Part shown: positions 42,579 to 55,537 of the stretch, one piece after another | Numbering within the stretch: position 1 is the stretch's first letter | Layout of the letters: each line of letters opens with the position of its first letter | Source: Bryum argenteum | Lineage: Eukaryota; Streptophyta; Bryopsida; Bryales; Bryaceae | DNA length: 64,000 nucleotides | NCBI GenBank assembly: GCA_037043015.1 | Contig: CM073326.1 | Coordinates: 16,624,345-16,688,344 of the forward strand | Reading direction: 5' to 3' | Notes under the pieces: generated by a model | Told to the model about the DNA's origin: nothing | The model's input: only the letters and a program-made list of their open reading frames with translations | The model's database searches: none | Position numbers and translations under genes: made by a program

Positions 42579-45340
42579 TCATACGATGATGGTGGTGCTA
42601 CAGTTCAAAATCTATGTTCCAAAAAGCTTATCACTTTCCAGTCATGCCATGCCATGTTTATATTCCTTCATACTTCATGCCTTGTATGACACCTTGTCGT
42701 CTACATCACGAACAAAAGCACCTCAAAAGTACTAGGAAGAAGTTGCTAACAATAATCAACTTTAACGTATGAAACATGCTAATGTTGCATCATCGTACAT
42801 ATCTTGTCTTGATTAATGTGTACATATCAAGAAGTCTATTTTTAGTACTTCGTAACAACATTGTCAAGATATGAGTGGTCAAGCCAAAACAAGTGACTTG
42901 TGATCATGTTGATGGAATTACACTGGCGGAATAAAAACCGACCATATTTCTTGAAGTACTGACAGGGAATGTGCGTTTCAGTATGAATGATGCTTTCATC
43001 TTCAATCTTTCCATTTTGACACTTAAAATGATCATAGTTACGTAGCTTGCACTGAAATAACCAAAATGCCAATTCTCATATTCTTTGGAATAGAATAAAA
43101 AATTTAGAATATGACACTCCAGAACTTACAAGACATTCATTTTATGTTGAAAATTAGTCTGTCTACGGACCTTCCAATACTATCTCCGTATGAAGGCGGA
43201 GGTTCACGAACCGTCCTAATCTCTATTAGAACTGGTTTATAATGAATTCACCGACTTTCTAGCATGAAAAGGTATGTAACTGTCGGAGGAGCCTCAACCT
43301 TTTTGGTGCTCAAAGTGTCTCACTTCTACACAGGCCTCCAGTCGTATCAGTAAACGTCGTTAGAAATGAGCTAGAGTATGTGCATGTACAGAATCAGAAA
43401 GCAAGATCGATCATGCACGATAGTACATCATGTCAGGCGAAAAAGTGGGAATTTCAATTGCTCAAAAGAGTAAAAAACACATGATCTTTCATCGTACTGA
43501 TCGATTCCTTTGCGAGTCTAGATGCTAATGCAGAAGAGCTTCACACTACGTCAGTCATGCGAATGCATTGGTTATATATATCTAACTTCAGCAATCTCCT
43601 TCAGAGAAACAGCACTACCAGATTCTTGCTGTTTCTACAAAAGGAATAGTGATCACAATTAGAAAAGCTGATCGGCCTGATCCCTTTGCAAGCCTAGGAG
43701 CTGCTTTACGCTACTTACAACTCTTGCAATCTCCTGAGAAACAGCAGCCTCAGATTCTTGCTGTTCTACAAAAAGGATCAGAAATCAAAATAGAATGTGA
43801 ATATGAAAACGTAAACTTGTAATGTATGACAAGAGCGGCCAGTCACTTAGACCACGAATACCTCTCACAATCTTCACAAGAAAAGCCTAAGACTGATTCA
43901 ACCGAGATACAAATTTGAGATATCCAAGTCATACAGCACGTCAGTAAGGGATCTGGTGCAGAGAATCTGTGATCAAACTATGAAAACATAATTCTTTCTA
44001 GTGCATGACAGATCGAGCGGCCACTCACTTCGATCACGAATGCCTCTCTGTCACGATCTCCCCAGAAAGAAGACTGATCGATCGAGCATGAGATATTCAC
44101 GATCTGTCGAAAATTCTATAAAAAAGTGCGGACTTACCGTCGAGGAATGTGCTTCATGAATTGCACCGTCGCCACTTCTTGATCCTCGTAACCGGCTGGA
44201 TTCAATCACTGTAGTCACAAGCCAATCATGTCATGTGTATAGAAATCAATCAGATTGTTTCTACTTATGCAGCAATACACCATCACTGATTTGAGCGAAG
44301 TCCCAACTACCGCATAACGAAACACTTGCAAAAACTAGTCGATCTAGTTCGTAGGAACATCAACAATCCAAGATGAAAACGAAAGAGATAAATTATCATA
44401 AAAACTAAGAAAAGTACCGACAAGATACCGACACAAGCTGCATTGTGTCGTAGTGTGCTTGCATCCTGACAACAGTCACTATTAACAGATGTTAGTGATG
44501 ATATACATAATATCTGCAACTTTCTTTATCTTTAAGATTAAAAATCTTCATTCATGATAGATGTAAGTCATTGTAAACGTTAAAAATAAAGAATGCTGCA
44601 GATATTCTATATAACATCATCAACATCTGTTCATTGTAACTGTAGCACCTCACGTGCAGGTATCACAATCACAACATCAGTGTCTGCACTTTACTATTCA
44701 TGACAATATGAGTACAAAATAACCTAAAGAAAGAAAACAACATCAAAGATCGAGAAGAACCGTAGCTAGCTAGCTAGAATCGGAGCATGGTTACCTTCAT
44801 GAAATCAGGCTAGCAGTAGTGGTAAGAATGCGATTTCAGTTGTATAAGAAGTTGTTTTTGCGGCTACTTACCCTGCCATATGACAAGTTTTTCCACACGC
44901 ATGCTCACTCCCAAGAGCTCGATCGTTCAACTTAGACGGGAGCATGCGTGATGGAAAATCAGTCAAGAGCTCAGGATTAGTGTCCACCAAAAACCAACTC
45001 TGATACCACTGAAACGCATTTAGTCATCGACCGTTCTCCGGGCTAGCTGGATGCTCGATCCCAAGCTTACCTAATTGATCTAACTACGAACAGTTTCGAA
45101 GCTCGCCTCCGGACCGAAACAGAGGCTCCAGAACACCGACACAAGTCAAATCTGATCGAATTGAAGCTGGGGTTGTGTATATGAGGATTTGAGTGTACTG
45201 AAAGGCACGCAAACTAGGATTGAAGAGCAGGAATGAGAATAGAATGAGTGAGTCGTAACAAACTAGTGAGAGCTTTGGAATCGTGTTGGCTTTCATACTA
45301 GAACAGCATTGATGGGGCTGGATTTATAGCCCTCCAATTG
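42579..45340 (-). other. Unresolved exon-like fragments or retroelement remnant
   Basis: On the minus strand a TATAAATCC box (about 45330) precedes an ATG at 45296 opening a signal-peptide-like MKANTIPKLSLVCYDSLILF frame that stops at 45084. Next, 45008-44875 is an open segment between acceptor- and donor-like sites (WYQSWFLVDTNPELLTDFP ...), but it begins with TGGTATCAGAG (44998-45008), the usual initiator-tRNA primer-binding site of plant LTR elements. Further short exon-like pieces appear at about 44465-44420 and 44205-44135, and as duplicated units at 43495-43790 and 43805-44110. I cannot decide between a rearranged gene and an LTR element remnant. A CACGCATGCTC/GAGCATGCGTG inverted repeat brackets 44899-44949. 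Confidence 0.3.
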
Positions 45341-45841
45341 TGGGGGTCGAGGGGTGGGAGGGCGAATGGGAGTCCGCCGAGATGGCAGGGGAGGGGGGGG
45401 GGGGGACATCAAGGAGTGAATGGGATGGGCATTAGGACTTGTCTTGGGAGTGGCGAAGAGAACATGCGAATGGATATCCATTTGGGGGCTTTCAAAGTTT
45501 TTGGACAAGAACATCACGACGAAGGGATATCTGCAGGAATCAAAGGATCTTTCGCCTAGGAGCCACTCCGGGCAGCCTTGCCTTGCCCCTGGGTGGTGGG
45601 CTGCCCGACCTGACCTAAAACTCCTCCCCCAAGTCTTGGTGGGGAGACTTGGAGGCACTGACTTGCATCATGCCCTTCACATCACTGTAAAGCTTTTCGT
45701 GCAGTAGATCTGATGGTGGAGCCTTGCATCATGTTTCTCACTTTCATGTTTACCCCTTAGAACATATCCCTGGATTTTAGCAGTTATTTACTTGGCCTGT
45801 CAAATTGTATACCATTCAGGGAACGAGTTTTAGAGCAGTTG
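45341..45841. other. Gene-free interval with a G-rich run
   Basis: Contains a C/G-skewed segment with a run of about 14 G (45390-45404) on a GGGAGGGCGAATGGG background. No supported gene. Confidence 0.4.
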
Positions 45842-46192
45842 GTAGAAGAAGAGAAACTCCAACCTATTTAGAGGCCGGGGTGAATAGATTGTTCGTGCAA
45901 TCTATCCTTGGATGTATGCCTAGAGGCCATCACATCAATGGTGGGACTACTAACCCCTCCTAGGGTGAACACTATGCTAGTTCCTACTTAGGCTCTAGTG
46001 CCTTAGAGATACCCGACACGGTATCCTCCCAAAGGACTTTGAGGTATCCATACAACAAGGTCCAAGAACCCCTCACCATAGTTGCGTGGACTATGGTGGT
46101 GAGCACTACTCCGGCATGGAGAGTAGAGCCCACGACCTCCTCAGTGGGGGCCATGAGCCCTAACCACCAAGTCAAGGCTTGTGGTGCATGAG
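45842..46192 (-). mobile_element. Second tRNA-derived SINE copy, reverse orientation
   Basis: Read on the minus strand it matches the SINE at 9595-9964 from its CACCACAAGCCTTG start (46190) through the A-box (GACTTGGTGGTTAGGG), B-box region and CCTTGTTGTATGGATACCTC (about 46050) to a GGAGTTTCTCTTCTTCTA tail (about 45845). The tail lacks the clean (TCTA)n array and substitutions are frequent, so this is an older insertion. GAGCAGTTGG and GAGCAACTCGG at the two sides may be its decayed target duplication. Confidence 0.8.
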
Positions 46193-48361
46193 CAACTCGG
46201 ATAATACCGTTCAATCTCTTGAGACCCTTGAAAGCATGGATTTATACTCACACAAGGTCATTGCTATTGTGATTCTCCAAGATAATGCGACGTCTGCAGT
46301 TTATTGGGACAAACGTTGGAACGATACTCTTTGTTACATGAGAAGAAAAAGAAATAGAATTTGAAATCTACTTTGGTGTGAATAGAGTATTCATTCAACC
46401 TATCCTTGGATGTGTGGGATTACGTACCAACCTTAGCCTCTTATGATGAACAATTCCTATCTAAGGTAAGGTGCTCTAGATGGCGCATGCTCTAAATTGG
46501 AGCTCTATGCTTCTTCACCCATATGTACATAATAACTTTACAACCCAACAAATATCATTATACTCATAACGAACATTCTACAGTGCCATCTTAGAACATT
46601 TTAGAAACACCTACTCAAAGTCCGATTTCAGAAATTCATAACAAATTGTAATAGAGTTCAAAAATGTTGATTCCACTTGCTCCATCCTTCTACCTACTCT
46701 CCCCGTGCACAGAAATTGCTTGTATTGTTAGCATTTTCGCATGATAAATTTTGAGCCATTCCGAGGCACCTTAATTACCATAGTAGTGGCGTAAAGATAT
46801 TTGGCATGCCCCCAAAGAGCTTTGAGGTATCCATAGCCATAGTCCAATACCTTAAAGGAATTTTGTTATTTAATTTAAACTTAAAAAAGACCGAAACATA
46901 TAGGGGTTAAGTAGGTACAGGGAGATCCTTAGTACTGCCCTAAGTCCAATGTTGTTTTCCTCAAGACCCAGGTGGGGGCAGGGCAGGGGCAGCCATCAGG
47001 GGACAGAAGCCAACTGGAGCTGCTTTCAAGGGGGGGACCGAGAGCTTCCCCACCATAAGTTAACTGCCCCAGTTTCAATGCTCACAATTTGCGAGGTTTA
47101 GCAAGTGTTGCTTTTGGCTCCCCTAGTTGCATGCAACAAAATCCTCCTTTTTCCCACTTTTAAAATTTGTCAAACTTGCAATAGAAAACAATGATTTAAT
47201 CGTTTCAATATAGCAATGATATGTACAAACATGGAATGAGAAAAAAAAAATAAAATAATAACACCATATCCTTGTGGGGTTGGCGTGAATAAAATGCCTG
47301 TTCGACCTACCCTTGACAAAGGGGATAAGAATGTAACATAGAAGAAGAACATGAAGTTTGAAACATTCTCTTTTCAACTCTTAAAGTTACTTGAGATCCG
47401 ATTGAGCATAATAGATAAGATTCGAAGCTTTCTAGCAAAATCAAGCATACCCATTCATGATACTATGTGAATTAGGAATGATTCGATGTTTGAAATGGGT
47501 ATTTCTTTAAGTTTATTTTTACTTTGAGGCTTATTTATGTGACAAATGGTGCATAGAGGGGTTAGTTGGGGGCAAACTACAATTAGTTTGTATGATTTAT
47601 GAGAGTACTATTCTTTGTTTATTGTTTAAAGAATTGAACTTCATTCTTGTTACTATTTCATTTATCTTTCTATGTTGAAATCTTCAACTCCTATAGATCT
47701 AGAGAACCCAAAATGAGTTCTTGGGATTTTGGTCATCTTAAATGAAGTATAAAACTTTCTATCTACTTACTCTTTTTTTGGTGAGTATAGAGGAATCCAA
47801 AGAGCTTCGTGGGAAACTAATTACTATAAAAAGAGGAGTTATAGTATAGGAAATATGAAACATCTTTTTGAAGCCCAAGTCGGGCAAAAATAATGTTATT
47901 ATTTTTAGCATCCATTTGAGTTTTTTTTTGATGAGATGTTCATACCCAAAATTTCACTCAAATTGCAAAGTGACCAAATTGAAAACCTTGAAATATTTTG
48001 CTAAAGAATTGAAGCCTTCATTTTTTAGGGTTAAGAATTTTACAAAGGGAGGCTTTAAGTTTCACAAGAGCAAGTTTGAAAGTTCCTAGTATTGTTAATA
48101 TGTTTTTCTTTCAAACAATTTTAAATTTAAGATTTAAGAATTCTTCAAAAAAAATCGTCTAAAATTCACAAACTCATAAACGCACATAATCTCCGTTCAA
48201 TCTTTTTGTAAACCAAATGATTGAATGTGATTCATGTTTTATTATATCGTTGTTTTGTGATGTTGTTGCTAACATATCTTATTTTCTTTGTTGCTACACA
48301 AAATTAGATGATATCAAGGCAAGAAATAAATCATAAACCAGTAGTAAAAAGAACTTCGAAC
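46193..48361. other. AT-rich gene-free stretch with a SINE fragment
   Basis: About 46760-46850 resembles the central part of the SINE (CAAAGAGCTTTGAGGTATCCATA against CAAAGGACTTTGAGGTATCCATA), minus orientation. An earlier piece at 46380-46420 (ATTCAACCTATCCTTGGATGTG) also resembles the 3' part. A TAGGGG-TTAA motif at 46902-46910 looks like one piggyBac-type end without a partner. No gene is supported. Confidence 0.45.
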
Positions 48362-48479
48362 CAGGGTTGTCAGGACGACCGGACCAGGGGGCGACCGGTC
48401 GACCATGGTCCGGTCGTCCTCAGCCCCTAGGACCTGTCGGTGACATAACGGGTTTTTTATAATTTACAGGGTAAATTAC

Positions 48480-48940
48480 CGTCCGACAGTGGCCGACCGC
48501 ACTTCGTCCCAACCGACCGCACCCCGTCCGACCGTTTGACCACCGACCGCACACCCGTCCGACCGCCGTTTGACCACTGACCGCACCACACCGTCCGACC
48601 GTTTTGGCCCGACCGCACCCCGTCCGACTCTTCGACCGGCCCGACCGGTGCCGGGACCGGCGTTCCCTAAACCCGGCCGGTGTGCGGACCGGCGAGGTCG
48701 GGCGCCGACCGTCCCGAGACGAGAGAGGTCGGCCGCCGACCGGGGGACGACGACCGGCGAGGTCGGCCACCGGCCGGGGTGACGACCGGCGAGGTCGGCC
48801 ACCGACCGGGGTGACGACCGGCGAGGTCGGCCGCCGACCGGTTAGCGGACCGGCGAGGTCGGCCGCCGACCGCTGTGGCGACCGCCGAGGTCGGCCGCCG
48901 ACCGCTGTGGCGACCGGCGAGGTCGGCCGGCTACGAAGGC
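48480..48940. repeat. GC-rich CGACCGG tandem array, left
   Basis: From about 48744 to 48930 five to six units of about 33 bp repeat GACCGGCGAGGTCGGCC-CCGACCG with small changes; more degenerate GTCCGACCG units precede them from 48480. Each unit is itself partly palindromic (CGACCGG/CCGGTCG). Open frames here on both strands (Arg/Pro/Gly-rich) are compositional. The array ends about 60 bp before the TATA box of the hAT gene. Arrays of this kind next to transposon ends are often transposase-binding sites; that is inference. Confidence 0.8.
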
Positions 48941-49002
48941 CCGACCACTTGAATTTCAACGTTAAAAATTCAAATTTCAACGGTCAAATTCAGGGTTGAA
49001 GG

Positions 49003-49009
49003 TATATAA
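49003..49009 (+). promoter_or_regulatory. TATA box of the hAT transposase gene
   Basis: TATATAA lies about 200 bp before the start codon at 49210 and immediately after the GC-rich array. It is placed as a plant core promoter would be, with a leader of about 170 nt. Confidence 0.5.
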
Positions 49010-49209
49010 GAGAAGAGACACAAGGCCTCATTTCACTTCCGAATTGTGAATGCGACCCAACGTCTCTGAGCTGCATAACTTTATGTTATGTGTCCGTTGC
49101 TTGGTACGTATTGAGTTCGGAAGTGCAGAGTTCGTTTACGAACTCTTGACATTTTTTTCTACATATCTACTACCACGTTTGATCATTTTGAGGTGTCCTA
49201 CCTATCAAA

Positions 49210-52111
49210 ATGGCCAACAAATCATCCTCACCTTGGTTCACTGATGTTCATGAAGTACAAGGCCAACCTACCACGACCCCAACGGTCCAATGCAATCTCT
49301 GTCATAAGGTTATGAGCAAGAGGCTAGAACGGCAGCTCAGTCACCTTGGTTATGAAGGCAAGCGTGGGGTCCGCCTTAATACAGTTACGCTTTGTCCAAA
49401 ATTGAACACCCGAGTAATGGATTTATTTCGAAGATGTGACGGGCGGTTCCCTCCACATAATGGAGAAATGAGCGGTGCACATTCAATACCATCGTCATCA
49501 GAAGTTCCGAATGTTGGCACGCCAAGGTCCACTGGTGGAGACTCTTGCGTGGGATCTTCTCAAGCTACCCCTTCGATTCCATCAACACCTTTAGTTGGAT
49601 CAATCTCCGCCGTTCCTAACTTCGCGGGACAAGTGAGGGTTGGTGGGCATATCAATAGGGCGATGAAACAATCTGTGATTGAAGATGGTTTCTTTGAAGC
49701 GGATAGGCGGGAACTAGACATACTTTGGGCAAGTTTTTTTCTATGAAGCAAACGTACCGCGTTCTTTGTAGCACGGAATCCGATCTTCAAGGAAGCCGTA
49801 ATGAAAACTGCGTCTTTCCGAAAACCATATGTCCCTCCTTCTTACCATGACATTCGGACAAAGTTGTTGGGACAAGTAAAAAGTGATCTAGAAGGAAAAC
49901 TAGATAGTAGACTCAAGGAGAGCCTCCAGAAGTTCGGGGGAACTTTAGCCATGGATGGATGGTCATCTGTGAGTAGTCGCCCTCTTGTGAATGCAATGCT
50001 AGTGACTCCTGCTGGAGAGCTTTTTCTTGGCGCCGTCGATACTACTGGCAAAGAAAAGACAAAGAATGTATATGGCCTCTATCATGGTCAAGTTCATCAA
50101 ACAAGTTGGCCCTGAGAACGTTGTCCAAGTCTGCACGGACAACGCTTCTGTAATGATTAATGCCTCTCGATTAGTCGTTGAGGATTATCCCCATATATTC
50201 ATTCAGGGATGCGCCACGCATGCGATGGATTTGTTGTTGGAAGATTGGGGAAAGGCGTCATGGATGAAAGAAACTTTGGAGAAGGCCAAGGGCTTGGTCA
50301 AGTTCATTAAAAATTGTCAAATGCCTTTAGCCGTGTTTCGTAAACACGAGACAAGGTTTAGCCTATTGATGCCTGGGAAAACAAGATTTGCGTGCAATTT
50401 TATAATGATAGATCGCTTATTGCAGGTTCGCGATTCTTTGGAGCAAAATGTTGTAGATCCCCAGTGGTTGTCATATGCCTCGAAGAAGTCTCTATCAACT
50501 AGAGATAAATTACTAGAGTCCCGCAACGTAAGAAAAGTGGTTTTGGATGACGGTTTCTGGAAGCGTTGTACAAACTTCCGAGATATGGTGGCCCTAGTAG
50601 TGTATGCTCTTCGGGAATTCGATGGCAAGGAGCCTTGTACGGGCAAGGCTTTGCATATCGTTCGTCAGCTCGAGAAGCATGTACTGACGCTATCTACAGA
50701 ACCATTTTCTCTCCCGACGTATTTAGCGGACATTGCGAAGGAGAACTTTTACGCAAGGAAAAAGATGATGACAACAGATCTGCTTTGTGCTGGTGCACTT
50801 TTGAATCCTTATTTACTACATGACAAAGAGTTAGCAGATGATACTGAGGTCTGGCATGGGTGCAGGCGTGTTCTAAAAACTCTATGTGCTCCGGGCACTT
50901 ATCATGATGTGGCGAATGAATATATGGCATTTCGAATGAGGAGTGCACCATTTCATGAGATGTTGGATCCTACTGAGTCGAAATGTTCTCCCTTTGTTTG
51001 GTGGGAAATTGAAGGGTTTGTTGGAAAACTCCTTGCTCCGATTGCAAAGCGAATCCTAGCTCAAACGGTGTCATCGTCGGCGTGCGAACGCAATTGGAGC
51101 AGTTACTCTTTCGTTCACGATAGGAAGCGGAATCGGTTGCTACCGGAAAGGGCTAATGACTTGGTCTTTGTATACACCAACTCAAAGTTACTTGCAAACG
51201 CAAAGTTAACGGATGAGAAGAGGTGGTACTCGGAGAACTTGGATGTAGAGGATCGTGACGTACGTGACTCCGAGGATGAAGAAACCCCCCATAACTCAAT
51301 TGGTGAAGGCTTTTCGGATCACGTTTTAGAGGACCTAGAAGATGACCTCAATAGCATCCCCGCTATGAGCTTGCAAGATGCTTTGAACGTCCTGAACACC
51401 ACGTATGACTTTGTTGACGATGAAGCTGAGGCGGATGATCCAGATGAATTGTTGCCCCTAGCTCATTTACAACGGTTTTAAAAGGATACCGACAAAGTCA
51501 CTTGTGATAATACCCCTCGTACCGGACTAACTCCAAATACGGACGAGAATGTTCTGAATGTGAAAATCGTGGGGGATGATACTCATGGCCGTACAGTAAC
51601 GTTTGATCCAATAACGAGAAATATGACGTCCGCCACTACGGACGAACCTGCGTTGCCTGCTGTTGCCTTTCGGTCTCTATTTCAAAAATGTGATTTAGAG
51701 GTCCCTACAGTGATGGAGAAATCTTCCAAACGTTTGGTGTCACTTTCAAATCAAGTGCGACCCCGAACAGTACGTACCAATTCCGGCGGAATCTCTAGTG
51801 ACTCGGATGTACCGCTTCTTCAATTGGGATACAAGAACCTTCCAGGAGGTTCAGGGCTACGGAAGAAGGAGCCTCCAAGAGTTATGACGAAACGTAAAGC
51901 TCCAATGCTTCCGTTTCTTCATGATAAACCGAAGAATCCCCTTGATGCCATTGAGAATGCCGGAAAATTCAAGATCATTCATCCGGGAAGTCACAAACGA
52001 AGAATCAAACAAGAAGTTAGTAGTGATTTCGAAGATGACCCTACGGGATCTAGCGGAGCTGAAGTCAAAGGAGACAGCGATTATGCAATTCCCACCGATG
52101 TGGATGAATAG
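49210..52111 (+). pseudogene. hAT-family transposase, degenerate
   Basis: The ATG at 49210 (MANKSSSPWF) opens a BED-like finger (CNLCHKVMSKRLERQLSHLG, later LCPKLN). The DUF659-type region follows from about 49800 (SYHDIRTKLL ... GGTLAMDGWSSVSSRPLVN), then the RNase H-like core (VCTDNASVM, GCATHAMDLLLEDWG) and the C-terminal hAT dimerisation region (SSACERNWSSYSFVH ... LVFVYTN). Lesions are a TGA at 49744-49746 with frame disturbance just after a T run, a frameshift near 50066, and a TAA at 51479-51481 after which the same frame stays open to 52111 with a charged tail (KRKAPMLPFLHDKPKN). The tail is either a normal extension cut by the stop or read-out. The transposase is presumably inactive. 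Confidence 0.85.
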
Positions 52112-55060
52112 AAATTAATTACATGCTCAGACACGTAGTAGAGGTCTAGCATACTTCGTGTATGTTTCGGGTAGTATAGCTCGTGAAACTTTATTACCAA
52201 ACAGTTGATGTGTTTGTACTTTATTTTGTCTGAAAATGTCGGTGAATAGTCAACAAAAGACTATTACATCATAAGAAATAAAAAACTTCATTACAAAAAC
52301 CATGCATTACAAATCCAAAATGGTATGCGACTCTATTCCGGGAACTATAACCGTTCTAAACCGTCTACGCTTCTATTGATTTCTATTACATCGCAAATGA
52401 ATGCTCTTCTGTATCAATCGTATGTGCTATACTACGAGTCCGGGGTCTTTGGCTTGGTCTAGCAATTCTACCGCCCTCGTCGTATTCTTGATCCACTGCA
52501 GCAATTTCTCTGTTGTTGCCCGACATCCAACTCTCGTCGCTCTCATTGCCATCATCCCTTTTCCGTTTCTTGGGTGGGTTAACATTTTTGGAACGGAAGA
52601 TTTTCATGGCCTCCTCGATTCGTCCCACCACATCCTTCACAAAGGAGTCCTCTCACGTGATAGACACCAATAACTCCGGCTTCGGGTCTTTGATCATTGT
52701 CGTCCAATAAGTAATGATGTTCTTAATGCGCCACTCAAATTTCTCTACCGCCTCCCAGAAAGTACAGTCTGCGTCTTTGAAAGATTCCTCCTTCGTTGAA
52801 ATCCGTAAGTGTGCGGCCTCTTCCAATTTCGCTAGGACTAAAGCCCTTCCAATCGGCCTATCATCGTACTTCTTGTACTCCTCTCCAAACTCAATGTCAC
52901 TTGTTACCTCATGCCACAAACCATCTTCTCCCTTCTCCACTCTCTTTGGAGGGAATCGGAAGAAACGATTGTGTTCAGTACTCCAATGTCCTCCAAAGTT
53001 GCGGCAAAACATCTCTCCTTGCTCGTTGTCTTCAATATCTCGCGCCCTAATCTCCACCTCGTAGTCACGTGTCATCCAAAGCAATGGATCTGTCTCGCCT
53101 ACATCCTGCATGAGGAGCTAATGTTTTGATGTTGAACTATCCCATTCAAGTGCTTTCCCCCACTCACGAAAGTTGTGAAGTTTCTTTGGAAGTTGATCCA
53201 AAGGGAGATTCCATCGGTTGAACTCGTGCCCAGGTGGCATGACATCGCGCATCCCCATCACTTCGTAGAATCTCGTGCTAATTGGAGAACGACATATAGG
53301 ACATGATGATTTTCCCCGGGCAGCGCTTGCTATGCAAGTAACATGAAAGTTATGGCCACATTGGCCCAGTGTGTACGCTCCTTCTGGACCGAAATGATAT
53401 CGGCACATGCCACATTTTTCCTTCAGTATTGTCGGGGGGGGGTCGCATGTGTAAACTACATTTCGATTTGATTCCACAAAATGCGATGAGAATGAGTTGT
53501 ATGGCACCCATCCTTCTGCCACTTCCAAACTCCAATCAATATCATCATCTTTTCCCATCCGATTGAAATTTGTTCGCTCCATCATCTCCTCCACATCACC
53601 CCAAATAGTGACCTTAGTAGGTTCGTGTTCTCGTAATCTTTCGTATTTTTTAAATTCCTCCAATGATGTATTCACATGTTCACTCGAACCATATGATTTG
53701 GCGGCGATCTTCTTCAGATCATGTTGTGCCTTTGAAACCATAGCCTCCCTATCTTGAAGTCGGTGAACCCAAGCCAACCAAGGCAATATGTTCTCTTCGC
53801 GTGGTGTATAATCCACATTTCTCAATGCCATTCGTATGGATTCTAGTTTAGCTCGTGCCTCATCTCTCTACTTCATCATTGCCTCCAATTGCATTTCCAA
53901 TGTTTCTTTAGGACATTGATTATGTAGGCAAGCTTTTCCCTTCGAATGTGTATCATCCTCTATACGCACGCGTCTCCTTCGATTGTCCTCCGATTCCGTA
54001 TCATCTTCCAAATTGATGATTTGTTTTCCTTTCTCATGCGTATTGAACCGTGCTTCCTTCTCATGAATGTCCTCTGCTGCCTCAGTAGGCCCTGGCTCGC
54101 ATGATGGAGTACCTTTCATCTCCGGGCCATCACTCTTATTATTCCCATCATAATTAGATGGGATAAGATCACCTTCTCTTTCGATCCTTTCTTCAATTTT
54201 TGAAATTGGAGAAATATCTTTTGGATTTAGGGGAAGATCTTCCACATCACCTTCTTCGGGAGGATTCAAAATGTTCATCGCTTGCTCCATGAGATTGCAG
54301 TAGTACGGGGATTTTCTGCGCTCATATCCATTAAGTTTGAAATCATAAACCACCTTTTCAATCATGGTAATTGCTACGGAATACTTTGCCTCAAGACTAG
54401 CAAGATCCTCCACATCCTTTATCCTTGATTTCATATACGGGAGCCATTTCTCTGATATCTTCTCGTAGTCTATAGCTGCTTCTAGCATTCGAGGCATCAT
54501 TAGTGCAAGAGTTTGAGACATTTCTAAAAACCGTGGAGCCATAGCAGCAAGAACTTCAGTCCCGACTTTCATATCGGTCCCAGCTTCCAATATATTGATT
54601 TTTTTGGTATCTTCCCACTTCAACTTCGTCTCACCATCTGGAGCCGAACCCTCGTATATGATCTTTGCTATTTCGTCAATATAAGTGAGAAACTCTCTCC
54701 GTTTCTTGTTGCTTGGTACTCCTTCATATATCTCTTCGAAATTTGACATCCAATCCTTCTCCATCTGCGGAGTAATGGAATCTGGCATGGATGTTGTTTC
54801 CATTGGTTTACTTGGCCCTGCCTCATTCGATTCTGGATTCGAGAAGGTCAAATTTAGGCCATTGGGAATAATAGGGTTATCTGGAATGAGAGGGGAGAGT
54901 ACCTCTTCCACTACATTCTCTAAGTCCCCCACCTGATCTTGCACTGCATTCGCCTCTTCCAATGACTGGTCTCCAACTGCGTTTACATCCCGAAGCCTAT
55001 CAACTGAAGATTGTTCGTTTGATAGACCATCCGTGGCAAGAGGAATGTCTGTATCCTTTG

Positions 55061-55344
55061 TGTTACGACTTCCACGGTCCTAACAGTTACAGTAGTTACG
55101 TAGCCCATAATGCAGTTATAACAATTAGACTATATAATACCAGCATAAGGATGTTATTCCTTATCTGGTATTTTGTGTTCATGCTACGATGTTCTTCTTC
55201 ATGATATATGAGAATACTTAATCACAGTCATATCACAGTCTCCATTTGCATGCGTACTTTCTTGGAATGTGTTCATTGAGTTCAAATTGTCCAGAGGAGG
55301 TTGCAGTCGAAACATGAGCCCTTGTCAAATGTCGATCCCTGACA
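55061..55344 (+). repeat. 5' LTR
   Basis: 284 bp, TG...CA ends, nearly identical to 60745-61030. The following bases (TAATACCAGATCACAC) are not the usual initiator-Met primer site, so the primer tRNA is unclear. Confidence 0.93.
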
Positions 55345-55537
55345 TAATACCAGATCACACAATCGGTTCAAGTTTCGTTGCTGGCATGACGGCCCTAGAG
55401 TGAGGGTGTGCAGTGTTGACTTATAATTACAATTTTGTAACTTCAGATATGGAAGGAGGAAAATTCTGTTCCGGAGTAACGAACCGTGAAATAATTTTCT
55501 TGGCATTGACTTATGCTGTGAAACATTGTTGTTGACG

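Noticed and set aside
45293..45658. Pro-rich minus-strand frame (SPPPPPLPSRRTPIRPP)
   Set aside because: Driven by the G-run at 45390-45404 and G-rich flanks; no domain, no splice support.
46902..46910. A further piggyBac-type element end (TAGGGG-TTAA), also TTAA-CCCC at 21757 and 13168
   Set aside because: Only single ends are visible; no matching inverted partner with TTAA was found at a plausible distance, so no element is called.
48476..48999. Arg/Pro/Gly-rich frames on both strands
   Set aside because: They are by-products of the CGACCGG tandem array; similar frames exist in several phases at once.
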